Shown in pieces: positions 18,370 to 25,975 of a stretch of 25,975 nt of DNA. The position numbers and the translations under genes were made by a program. Numbering within the stretch: the first letter of the stretch is position 1; every line of letters begins with the position of its first letter. The notes under the pieces are model-generated. The model was not told the DNA's origin and ran no database searches. It saw only the letters and a list, made by a program, of their open reading frames with translations. This DNA is from Chara braunii (Eukaryota > Streptophyta > Charophyceae > Charales > Characeae): positions 1,097,344 to 1,123,318 of the forward strand of contig BFEA01000446.1 of assembly GCA_003427395.1 (NCBI GenBank), given 5' to 3'.

Positions 18370-18660
18370 GATTTAGAGGTTAGTGGAGAAATCCGTGCGC
18401 TTGGCTATGACGGAGCGATGAGAGAAAGGGGAGTGCTCGCTCGTCCCTTGATGAGAACGAGCGAGGGAGGAGAATTCCAGGGTTCTTTTTGTGGGCGAAT
18501 GCGATTGCGAACCCGGGTCTGGTGAAGAAGTGGTAGGTTAGAGGTTAACTGAAAACCAAGCTGCGCGGAGCTATGACTATGGTAGAGATGGCGGGAGTAC
18601 GAATCGCCTAGCTCACCCGTTCCTTGACGAAAACGGGTGAACGAAGAGGCATTTCAGGGG
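18370..18660. repeat. Hairpin family H3: two ~170-bp units with compensating stems
   Basis: Two tandem related units share TTAGAGGTTA, GCTATGAC and a hairpin. Unit 1 has CTCGCTCGT/ACGAGCGAG (18436-18444/18457-18465) around CCCTTGATGAGA. Unit 2 has TCACCCGTT/AACGGGTGA (18613-18621/18632-18640) around CCTTGACGAA. The stems differ at several positions yet both pair perfectly over 9 bp, while the loop (CCTTGA(T/C)GA) is kept. Confidence 0.7.
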
Positions 18661-18859
18661 CTTTAAGGGTGCTGCGAGTTGGGTGGTGCGGCCAGATTCG
18701 GCGATGGGGGTGCAAGCTTTGTGTGTTGTTGGTCGGAGGCTGCGCCTGTGGAGTGGCTCGTTGAGTATGGAATGAATCTGACCGTAGGCCGAGGGTAGGT
18801 TCATTCAACGTTTGAGTATCTTATTGATGGAGCAAGCGGGGGGGGGGAATAGTTTCGTG

Positions 18860-19650
18860 AATGTACCACGAATACTTCCGTGTTCTAGCGGAAGATTCAT
18901 TCGATTTTTGCTTACTTTTAGAGTTTGTGTAAGGCAGGGCAGCAGGGGGGGGGGGGACTTACCTGTTGCTGGGTGTGTTGCTTACCCTGTCGATGGAAGT
19001 AGCCCCCGCTAGATTCTGCGTACGCGGCCGAAGCTGGCTGTGGGAGGTGAATCGAAAGCTGAGCTACGGCGGTAGCAGCAGGCGAGCGGGGCAATGGGTG
19101 GGCAGGAAGGCGCAGCGGCTGGCTAAGTGGGAGATGTGTTCGATCTAGCCCACCCCGTCAATGGGCAGTAGCGGGGAGCTAATTGAGAGGTTGGTGACTT
19201 ACCTGTTCGCCGGGTGGGTCCGGGCGGAAGTACCCAGCTGGCAGGCGGTGGATGCTTTCACCTTGTTGGTGGATGGTAGCAGCGGGTTTGGGCGTTAGCT
19301 GGTGATTCCGGCAACATGGAAACGGAGGCTGGGAGGTACAGCAGCAAAGTGACAACGTATCCCTCCGCATTTTAGCGAAAGATTCATTCCACTAGCCCAT
19401 ACTACCGGTAGAGATAGCGTAAGGTCAGCCGCTGGGGTGTCGACTTACCCGCTGGTTGGTGCGTGTACTGGTAGGACATTCGTTCGGTCCTACTCGCTCT
19501 GTCGAAGAGCGGGGGCATGAGGCCAACTCCGCGATTGAGGGTTTGTCTATGGGCTGTAGTACAGGTTTTGTCAGCCATTGAAGCTGCAAGGGATGGTGCT
19601 GCAAATTGAGGGGTCGCCAGGGGGTTGACGTCGACAGCATGACTGAAGTT
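18860..19650. repeat. ~238-bp modules with repeated GACTTACC word
   Basis: GACTTACC(T/C)G recurs at about 18957, 19196 and 19433, a spacing of ~238 bases. Modules 1 and 3 share longer homology (AGCGGAAGATTCATTC / AGCGAAAGATTCATTC and GTGTAAGGCAG / GCGTAAGGTCAG), so the true order may be A-B-A. Two G runs (18838-18847 and 18945-18956) lie in or near module 1. CGACTTACC is also the word shared by the two MULE subterminal zones. Confidence 0.55.
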
Positions 19651-20180
19651 TGATCGAGCTGTTGTTACACTTTGGCTGCCATTGCGGGTCCCTCAGGCGT
19701 ATCCAGTGATCAAGGCCCTCTCAAGCGAGTCTGAGAGCACCCTTCTTGGATCTGAGCGACTATAAATTTCTCGTTCTGCCTTTCTAACTCTCAGTCTAGT
19801 GCTTGGTTACGAGAGGAAGGCGGCAGGCGGGATTGCAACCCGTAGGTCCGCGTCAAGACTCTGTGGGGAGTCCACCCACCGATTGCGGGAGCCCTGCCGG
19901 TACTCAGGAGGAGTTCTAGAGGCAGGGAATCGTTAGGTAAACCACTTTCATCTGTACAACCTACTACCACCCATGTTTGTTTATCCCCCTTCAGTATGAC
20001 TGTTGTATGCATGAGGTTGTCCCTATGGTTTTTTCTTTCTCTTCAGGACCCAATCAGACTGAATGGAAGGAACGTGTGAGAGTGAAGCCTAAGTTTCTTC
20101 TTTATTTTGGTTGAAAGCAGACAAAGGGATAAACTGGGGGAAGGTGGGAGGAAGGTAATCTTGCATGCGTTTGGAAGGGT
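19650..20180. other. Non-coding MULE interior between hairpin arrays
   Basis: No gene is supported. A weak tRNA T-arm look-alike lies on the minus strand near 19830-19850 (GGGTTGCAATCCC), without a matching A box. TATAAAT at about 19753 could be incidental. Confidence 0.4.
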
Positions 20181-20188
20181 CAACCAAA

Positions 20189-20875
20189 GCCTGAGCATTG
20201 TTTCTATGGTGAATGGCTCAGGGCTGTGTTTATTTGACTGTTTTCTGAAGGGCCAGACATTGTTTCCATGGTGAATGGTCTGGTTGTTGTGTTTATTTAG
20301 TTGTTTTCTGGGGAACCAACCATTGTTTCCATGGTGAATGGTCTGGCTGCTCTAGTTAACTCTCGGGGTTTGCCTGATTGAAGGAGTTTAAGTTCTTGTT
20401 TATTATGAGGGAGAATTTCTGGTCTAAGGCTAAGTATTGTTTCCATTGTGAATGGTTTAGCCTGAAAACCACACACATAAGTTAAGCTGAGTATAAAGGG
20501 AAATACTTTATATATATTTGCATGTGAACTGGCAGTTGGGCATTGTTTCGATGATGAATGGTCTAGCGTTAAGCCATATCATCAAGAAGAGAAAGGGAAA
20601 AACATGAAGTATAAATGAAATTAATCTGGGCAAGCTGAACATTGTTTCCATGACAAATGGTTCAGTCCCCTGCCCATATTTGCTTTCCTTTTTTTGAAAA
20701 CAAAGTCAGAGAAATACTAAATTTTGGATATTAAATGGCTCAAGGCGGCCAGGCATTGTTTCCATGGCGAATGACCTAGTCATATGCCCAAAAGAAGAGA
20801 GAAGTAGTTGTGCAACATGTTCGTGTATATCTTAAAGGCAAGCTGGGCATTGTTTCCGTGACGAATGGTCCAGCT
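20189..20875 (+). repeat. Hairpin family H1: eight copies, conserved loop and covarying stems
   Basis: Eight copies of ATTGTTTCCATGGTGAATGG (with minor variants) start near 20197, 20258, 20321, 20435, 20542, 20641, 20755 and 20849. Each is bracketed by a copy-specific inverted repeat: CCTGAGC/GCTCAGG, CCAGAC/GTCTGG, AGGCTAA/TTAGCCT, CTGAAC/GTTCAG, AGCTGG/CCAGCT. Stem bases change on both sides together while the loop stays constant. Copy 5 pairs poorly and copies 3 and 7 carry a mismatch or bulge. The sequence between copies is unrelated. This is the pattern expected of an RNA structure under selection, or of foldback units renewing themselves; strand is assumed from nothing stronger than reading direction. 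Confidence 0.75.
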
Positions 20876-21155
20876 CTATGTCTTATGTAAGAGGGAAATC
20901 AGGGTTCAAGGATTTAAAAGATTCATAAACTATCTATATGAAATGAACTTGGGGTTGGTGAGAGTACTTATCTTTGTGGTTTGGCTTGCATGTGACAGAG
21001 TGAGGCCACTACTTAGTATGAGTTTCAGGTTGATAGGTAGTTGTTTTAGTTGCTCGCCATGTACTAGAGCCATAAGAGTTAGTGTCAATTCCTGCATTTT
21101 TTGTAGTATATTTTTTTAACTTAGGTCAATTAATGCATTTTCTGAAATATTTTCT

Positions 21156-21735
21156 TATACTTGGCTTTGTATAAATCTTGGCAAGCTACTTTCTCTACGG
21201 GAAGCGCTGCCGAAATTTTTACAAATCCAAGGAGTTAGTTGAATTTTGACTTGTCAAAAATTCAGCTTTGTCTTTTCTCCTATTTGACTTAGTTAAAATC
21301 TGGGAAGTCTCCTTCTCTAAAGAGAGTGCTGCCCAAATTTTCACTAATTCAGGGAGTTAGACAAAATTGAACTTTGGAACGTCAAAGTTACTTTCAAATT
21401 CTGGACTTAGCCTTGTATGAATTTTGGCATAGCACTTTCCTAGAGGGAGTGCTGCCGAAATTTCTACAAAATTAAATAGTTAGCTAAATTCTGTCTAAAG
21501 TTGAACTCGAGCTGTCTTTCGAGTTCATATCTGACTTAGTATAAATCTGGGAAGTCTCCCTTTTTAAAGAGAGTGCTGCCCAAGTTTCTGCTATTTCAGG
21601 AAGTTGGACATAATTTTGACTTTCCGGAGTTAGAAATCATTTCTGCTTTCATATCCGGGCTTATATAAATTCTGGAAAGACACTTTTCCTACGGGAAGCA
21701 CTGCCGAAATTTTCTTAGTTTGAAAGAGATTGATT
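21156..21735 (+). repeat. Hairpin family H2: five ~125-bp units, alternating A-B-A-B-A
   Basis: Units begin near 21156, 21285, 21402, 21532 and 21656. Each has a compound hairpin ending in GCTGCC(G/C)AAATTT. Type A (units 1, 3, 5) pairs AAAT(C/T)TTGGCA-like arms with TGCCGAAATTT; type B (units 2, 4) pairs AAATCTGGGAA with TGCCCAAATTT, so a T-G pair in A becomes G-C in B. A second hairpin in the spacers is different each time yet still pairs: GAATTTTGAC/GTCAAAAATTC (21241-21263), AACTTTG/CAAAGTT (21370-21389), TGAACTCGA/TCGAGTTCA (21502-21527). The alternation implies a ~250-bp higher-order unit. There is no coding capacity. Confidence 0.75.
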
Positions 21736-21779
21736 ATGTTTTGACAGGTTGAGATTTTGGTAAAGTTCACTCTGACTAA

Positions 21780-22100
21780 GGGAAAATTTTGCCATATTGC
21801 TTAGAGGTAGGTTTAGACATAGTTAACCAGGATGATTGGGCAAGGTCGTGATATGGAGATTGTCCTCCATGAACTTATAGGTTCATCCTGGGGCATTGAC
21901 CTGTCATGTGTTACAGGCCCTCTTGATCGATTGATTCAAGATCTGGACCAGATTCAGGTTGATCCCTTGAGGGCCATCATCTGTTATCACTGATAACAGG
22001 TCGGTTGTCGATTCGTCGGTCTACGACTTAATTTTAGCTCACCCTCCACACTGAACCTAAAAGGCTTTAGCCCTGATGATTTCATTGTTTCGTTAAGGTT
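21780..22100. other. Run of unrelated perfect hairpins
   Basis: ATGGAG/CTCCAT (~21855), ATGAAC/GTTCAT (~21869), CCTGT/ACAGG (~21900), a long GGCCCTC/GAGGGCC enclosure (~21918-21975) and CTGTTATC/GATAACAG with loop ACT (21981-21999) follow each other within about 150 bases. No repeat family or gene is recognised. Confidence 0.6.
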
Positions 22101-22439
22101 TCACCCGGACTTTTATTGAATGACCAATTAACAAAGGTACTGAGTATTTAATTAACGTTGGTTGGACAGGAGGTTTGGGGCTTGCATGGCTAAAACGAGG
22201 GGTATGAGTGTCGAAGATGGTTGGGGTTGACTCCGTGTAGTGCGTGGGCTGTTGATTTGACTCATTGATGTGATTGCAGGTATGTGCTGTGAATCAGATT
22301 CTGGATTTGGTTGCCTGCGATCACATATATATGTATTATTGTGAGGGACCTCAATGAGACTGTGAAAAGTGATCGTCACATACTTCCCCTTTTATATGTA
22401 TATATGGGTGTACCTGGGATGAGTGTTTGCATGGGTTAA

Positions 22440-22760
22440 GGGGCCCCCGCACAAAGAGGATACTCATAGGTTAAGACTAGGAGGCCCAATGAAGACCCTT
22501 CCTGGTATTTTGCTTTGCTTCTTGGGGATTCTCTTAGTCGGACGTTGGTCCTGGGCCGGGATTCAAGGTCCTTGTCCAGGACATCCCAAGCCCTAGGCTC
22601 TGCAGGGGAGGGATTTTTCCTCGCACATAACCTATTTGCTGTGCCCATCGAGGCACCCCACCCTGATGGCGGAAATGTTGCAAGGGCCGAACGACATGTC
22701 CTTCAGCCGGTCAATATCGTGTGGGGTAACCCCTCACGATATATTCCTTCAGCCATTCAA
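22440..22760. other. Hairpin-bearing non-coding stretch
   Basis: It contains GTCCTGG/CCAGGAC (22548-22582) and a 12-bp stem with one T-T mismatch, ATATCGTG-T-GGGG / CCCC-T-CACGATAT (22714-22742). CTTCAGCC followed by TCAATATYG occurs twice here. A 94-codon frame over the region (22515-22799) has no recognisable domain. Confidence 0.5.
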
Positions 22761-22789
22761 TATTGCGAGGCCGGAACCGTGATTACCAT

Positions 22790-23480
22790 GTATGGGTGAC
22801 ATCGTTGGTTGGTATGAGACTGGCCCGCAGCTGCGCGACTTTATATTAGAATCACACGCGCGACGTTTCACCGCCCTAGTGTTTAAAAGTTATGGGATCA
22901 AAAGGGATCGGCTCACATGGACGAATGTTTGGGATTACTACAGGCCGCCGACACCGCGCGAAAAGGGGAGGGTACCTTAAGGCTATGATTTTATTTGTTA
23001 GGCGGGGGAACCATCGGCCTATTCTTTATCCCTTGCTTTTTAGAGATTTTTATGGTTGGACGTTGTAGTCCGTGGCAGCCGGCAAAGTCAAACCCCTTGA
23101 CTTTCGCCCAGGCCCGGGGAGGACTTACCCCTAGGGCCGCAAGATACGACTACCACCACAGGTATAGACCTGTGTACCACCCGCTCTGCATAAGGGTGCG
23201 TAAGAGGGTGTGTGGTCCTCAACCGCGCATGGTGGTTGTCCAGCGTCGAGAGATTAACCCTCAAGGCGCGTGTCAGCCGACACTTGAGTGTCGAATGTGA
23301 CCCTCGAGATTAACGAGAACCGCATAAGTATGGGTACCACATAGTACGCCATCATTGCGACTGCTTGCGTACGATTGCATTGCGAGTCGATATAAGTCAG
23401 CCCTGCGTCCGCGCGGTTTTATACGAAGTCTCGCGCGCGACGCCTATTCGATTTCCGCATCAGAGAGTTATGGGACAGCG
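22790..23480. repeat. Two diverged modules with a GCGCG/CGCGC stem
   Basis: Module 1 (~22790-22900) and module 2 (~23330-23480) share TATGGGT, GCGCG(A/G)(C/T)TTTATA, (A/C)GCGCGACG and AGTTATGGGA in the same order. Each can form a GCGCG/CGCGC stem around an A/T-rich loop. Between them lie further short hairpins: AAGTCAA/TTGACTT (~23086), ACAGGT/ACCTGT (~23158) and CGACAC/GTGTCG with loop TTGA (~23277). A 62-codon frame at 22792-22980 in module 1 shows no known domain. Confidence 0.5.
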
Positions 23481-23527
23481 ACCGAGGGGCTAGGAGCGTT
23501 GTCGCGTTGTTTGCGTTGTGTCGTTTC

Positions 23528-23547
23528 GTGTGTGTGTGTGTGTGTGT
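23528..23547. repeat. Short (GT)n run
   Basis: Twenty bases of alternating GT in a GTTGTT-rich context inside the MULE interior. Confidence 0.95.
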
Positions 23548-23959
23548 TGTTGTCTTGTTGTTGTTAGAGTGGTGTGCGCGTGGTGTGTGGGATGCGTCCT
23601 AGTCGACCGACGACGAGTCACGCCTGGGACCTCAACCCCCCAGGATGTCGCTCCCGTAAGGTGTAGGTAAGTCGTGCCTCGCATAGGCCCTGTCCTGTCA
23701 TAGGGGCTCGCGAGAGGTATGGCTGCCGCACTCGGCCGGAGCGGCTTAAGGAAGTTCCACATGTATTATTTGCGACGAAGGACTTAAACCAACTCGTGCG
23801 TGACGCGGCCGGGAGGGTCCCGCGCTGCCCTGGTGCGGTGCCGGACTGATACGCTCGACACCGTGCAGCAGTGGGGACAAAAATTCGAACTCGAAATGGT
23901 AGGTATTTCACGTGCCGCCAGGGGAAAATGGTGCTGCAGTCAGTCTTCACGTTCGCCGC

Positions 23960-24242
23960 GACATGGATCGCTGCTCCCTCCTCCTCCACCCATGCTCATC
24001 GCCCTCCTCCCTCCTCCTCCATCCATGCTCGTCGCTCTCCTCTCTTCTCCTCCAGCCTCCATCCTCTATCGTCGTCCATCGTCGTAGTCCTTGTCCTCCC
24101 TACTCCTCTTCCCTCCTCTCTCCTCGTTCTCCCTCCTCCAACTTTCTCCTCGTCACCCCTCCCTCTCCTCCTCCTCGATTGTCGACTCCTAACCTAACCA
24201 TCACCATGGCCGTCTTCTTGTCGTCATCGCCCCTGCAGGCGT

Positions 24243-24318
<76 letters not shown>

Positions 24319-24423
24319 GTGTGTGTGTGTGTGTGTTCACATCATCTTTTCTTTTACTTGTTGGTTGGACAGGTGGTATATGGTGACGAATCGAAGGTGT
24401 GTTTGTCACTCGTTTTTTAGTTA

Positions 24424-24476
<53 letters not shown>

Positions 24477-24660
24477 ATCTTTTCCTTTACTCGTTTGTTG
24501 GACAGGTGGTATATGTTGAAGAATCGAATGTCCTCCCTACTCCTCTTCCCTCCTCTTCCCTCGTCCCCCCCTCGTCCGTCATCGTCATAGTCCTTGTCCT
24601 CGCTACTCCTCTTCCTCCCTCTTCCCTCCTCTTCCCTCGTATGGACTGCAAGTGTCAACA
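23960..24660. repeat. Low-complexity TCC-rich minisatellite with two (GT)n tracts
   Basis: CTCCTCC-rich sequence (~23970-24180 and 24530-24645) surrounds two GT microsatellites: 24247-24336, with one C interruption at 24314, and 24428-24475. Each GT tract is followed by a near-duplicate segment (24343-24396 and 24476-24529: CATCTTTTC..., TTGGACAGGTGGTATATG, GAATCGAA), so the tract plus trailer was duplicated as a unit of about 135 bp. The long open frames across this zone are microsatellite artefacts (Cys-Val repeats). Confidence 0.9.
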
Positions 24661-24889
24661 ACGGCGACAGGGGCTTGCTGGAAAGATGGATGGTACCGGT
24701 AAGGGCATATGGGAAACTTTTCCGGTGGTTCTCAACAGGCAGCCCATAGGGGCATCTTGAAACTTTGGCACCCGTAGGGGCATATGAAACCATTTTGAGG
24801 CCCAAACGACACCAGGGGTTTTCTGGAAACATCATTGGTCGTCAGAGGGGCGCGGCAAGGTAAGTCGACCTTCAGAGGGGCACGCCGCA

Positions 24890-24928
24890 AATAAACGCAA
24901 ACTTCAGGGGCATTTCGAAAATTTTCCC
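24890..24928 (-). repeat. Right terminal inverted repeat of the MULE
   Basis: Perfect 39-base reverse complement of 16451-16489. The inner neighbourhood (24700-24890) carries repeated AGGGGCA(T/C) words, the mirror of ATGCCCCT at the left end. Confidence 0.9.
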
Positions 24929-24937
24929 GTTTGAGAA
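24929..24937. repeat. Right 9-bp target duplication of the giant MULE
   Basis: GTTTGAGAA matches CTTTGAGAA at 16442-16450 in eight of nine bases and directly abuts the inverted repeat. Confidence 0.7.
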
Positions 24938-25014
24938 AGGAAAGCCTTCAAAAAAAAAAAGACAAAAAAAAGACAAAAAAAAGAAAAAAAAAAGAAAGGA
25001 AAGCCTTCACTGTC

Positions 25015-25162
25015 GGGGCCGAGGTCCCATTAGCATAGCAAAGAGGGTCGGATCGTTTTATGCAGAGATGCAGAAAAGCAGTTCAATCTCGACTTCCTCT
25101 CCACAAACGCATCCGGATTCCGGAATTCGATCCGACCCTCTTTGCTAATGCGACCACGCCCC
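25015..25162. mobile_element. Snapback MITE C (GGTCCCA family)
   Basis: The left end GGGGCCGAGGTCCCATTAGC and the right end GCTAATGCGACCACGCCCC, with the inner AAGAGGGTCGGATCG/CGATCCGACCCTCTT, form a long inverted repeat of about 34 bp per arm. The left arm carries a small TAGCA duplication. The interior matches element B at 16154-16311. Confidence 0.85.
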
Positions 25163-25165
25163 GGC

Positions 25166-25263
25166 GGCTAGGTCCCACTTGCACGAATTAAGAGATAGTG
25201 ACCGTAGATAGCGCAGATCAACGGCCGAAAACTCCTAATTTGCGCAAGTGGGACCTTGCCCCG
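25166..25263. mobile_element. Snapback MITE D (GGTCCCA family), abutting C
   Basis: The left arm GGTCCCACTTGCACGAATTA and the right arm TAATTTGCGCAAGTGGGACC pair with few mismatches over 98 bp in total. It starts within four bases of the end of C and has a different interior. Confidence 0.8.
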
Positions 25264-25842
25264 GGCCTCTCTGCACTGCTCTCCAAAGGTGGAATTCGAC
25301 AATGAACTTTCCTACCAGTACATGGAATGGAATTAGACAATGAACTTTCTGCCAGAACATGGAATATGCACTTCCATATATTTTGCCTTTTGTGAATGTC
25401 GAGCTCAGTGCAGCTGGGCCCGTTAATTCATACCCCATACTTCCTCTGCGTTATTTTATTTATATTTTTGTACTCTATGTGGAAGAACTGTAAGCGCTCT
25501 ACACAGCTTGGAATATTTTCTTGCCCCACTTAGAGAATAAGGCCGCACAACGCCGCCCCGTTGCATTGTGCCGCGTGGCAATGCTAGTGGGACCTGGCCC
25601 CGCGGCTCCCGTATATAATACTATATATAATATAATGACAATCACAATAAAAAAAGGCCTAAAAGGCCGTCCTGTGCGCTCATTGGTCGAATAATAATGG
25701 GACGGTACCAGAGAGGAAGGTGGCCCCCATTGCATTCTGCATTCCCCGTAGATACGCAATGCATCTAGCGGATGCCCATCGTCCACTGGCCGCAAGCGGT
25801 CAAAAAGGTCAACAGCGAAGTAGTATACTTCGCTAGTGGGAC
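25264..25842. other. Non-coding stretch with one orphan MITE end
   Basis: No gene is seen. A ~25-base near-duplicate (GGAATTAGACAATGAACTTT-like) occurs around 25290-25350. GCTAGTGGGACCTGGCCCC at about 25583-25602 is a right-hand end of the GGTCCCA family without a left partner. Around 25610-25640 the sequence is a TATATAATA-rich tract. Confidence 0.5.
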
Positions 25843-25844
25843 TA

Positions 25845-25949
25845 CCGTCTTCCCCCGAACATAACGCACCCTAAAAATGAATGTATACAAGCTATACTTC
25901 CGGCCAGATACAGCCAAAAAAAGGATGCGTTCTGTTCGGGGGAAGACGG
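25845..25949. mobile_element. 105-bp TA-flanked MITE nested in a GGTCCCA-family end
   Basis: The ends CCGTCTTCCCCCGAACATAA and TTCTGTTCGGGGGAAGACGG are inverted repeats of ~23 bp with one mismatch. TA lies on each side (25843-25844 and 25950-25951). Removing the element joins GCTAGTGGGAC to TAGGCCCC, closely matching the orphan end at 25583-25602 (GCTAGTGGGACCTGGCCCC). The TA duplication suggests mobilisation by a Tc1/mariner-type transposase. Confidence 0.85.
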
Positions 25950-25975
25950 TAGGCCCCTGTCCAGATTTTTTTTTT

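Larger units (their letters stand above)
16451..24928. mobile_element. Giant (8,478-bp) Mutator-like DNA transposon, apparently non-autonomous
   Basis: The ends are perfect inverted repeats of 39 bp starting GGGAAAATTTTCGAAATGCC, followed on both sides by a further shared word, GAAGG(C/T)CGACTTACC, at different offsets. A 9-bp direct repeat (8/9) flanks the element. G-start A/T-rich inverted repeats and 9-bp duplications are the hallmarks of MULEs. Both subterminal zones repeat words such as ATGCCCCT, GTGCCCCTC and GGCCCCTGTC every 20-40 bases, as transposase-binding zones often do. I found no MuDR-like transposase motif in any frame inside. The interior carries a degenerate U6 snRNA, hairpin arrays, an (AT)n run and two (GT)n runs. 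The alternative is two unrelated end copies 8.5 kb apart, but the matching flanking 9-mers argue against that. Confidence 0.75.

Noticed and set aside
18950-19210. U1 snRNA 5' end (ACTTACCTG)
   Set aside because: Only nine bases match and no U1 stem-loops or Sm site follow; the word is part of a ~238-bp repeat.
19820-19860. tRNA-like T arm (GGGTTGCAATCCC, minus strand)
   Set aside because: No A box or acceptor pairing found at the right distance; the loop departs from TTCRA.
20189-20875. CRISPR array
   Set aside because: Repeat units are imperfect, spacing is irregular (60-115), stems differ between copies, there are no cas genes, and the DNA is eukaryotic.
20189-20875. C/D box snoRNA cluster (TGATGA seen in copy 5)
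   Set aside because: C box-like word is not conserved among copies and no D box with terminal stem is consistently placed.
22515-22980. Adjacent plus-strand frames of 94 and 62 codons
   Set aside because: No recognisable domain; the region is better explained by hairpins and diverged repeats. Kept as unproven.
23912-24760. 282-codon plus-strand frame with Cys-Val repeats
   Set aside because: It is a read-through of (GT)n and TCC-rich microsatellites.

Overview
The window looks like repeat-rich nuclear DNA of a streptophyte (charophyte) alga or an early-diverging plant. I see no ordinary single-copy host protein gene. The Ty3 Gag-Pol resembles, from memory, elements of Chara braunii, but I cannot check this here. 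Most open frames are decayed retroelement reading frames. The rest is inverted-repeat elements, tRNA-derived and poly(A) retroposons, microsatellites and hairpin-rich noncoding DNA. Ambiguous single bases (n) occur only in the first 5.4 kb, as expected for a high-copy repeat collapsed during assembly.

Layout. 1-6144 (minus): a decayed Ty3/gypsy element with a probable 3' LTR, a polypurine tract and a Gag-Pol frame broken by three stops and two frameshifts. 6145-7960: leader or flank with a 130-bp tandem duplication. 7961-14095 (minus): a second decayed retroelement bounded by ~550-bp direct repeats. In transcription order it carries a CCHC/coiled-coil ORF1, a GIY-YIG-like endonuclease and a reverse transcriptase with an FVDD motif. 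Endonuclease upstream of the RT fits the domain-permuted Penelope-like elements of green algae. The endonuclease is split by a Nextera mate-pair junction adapter flanked by a perfect 159-bp duplication, which is an assembly or library artifact. 15152-16426: nested small insertions (a snapback element, a tRNA-derived SINE with a perfect 13-bp target duplication, a poly(A)-only insertion, and a second snapback element ending near a long poly(A)).

16451-24928 is bounded by perfect 39-bp terminal inverted repeats and a 9-bp direct repeat (8/9 match). That is the structure of a very large Mutator-like (MULE) DNA transposon, but I find no transposase inside. Its interior carries a degenerate U6 snRNA sequence and several tandem families of short hairpins. 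In two of these families the loop is conserved while the stem bases change in compensating pairs. This is the best candidate here for something undescribed: structured noncoding RNA arrays carried by a giant non-autonomous MULE.

25015-25951 holds more snapback MITEs of the family seen at 15-16 kb, one of them split by a 105-bp TA-flanked MITE.

How the parts relate: the retroelements and MITEs are independent insertions, several nested, not a pathway. Poly(A) tails with 11-13 bp target duplications show that LINE-type retroposition has acted in this genome. The RNA interpretation of the MULE interior is inference and needs folding, covariation and small-RNA data.
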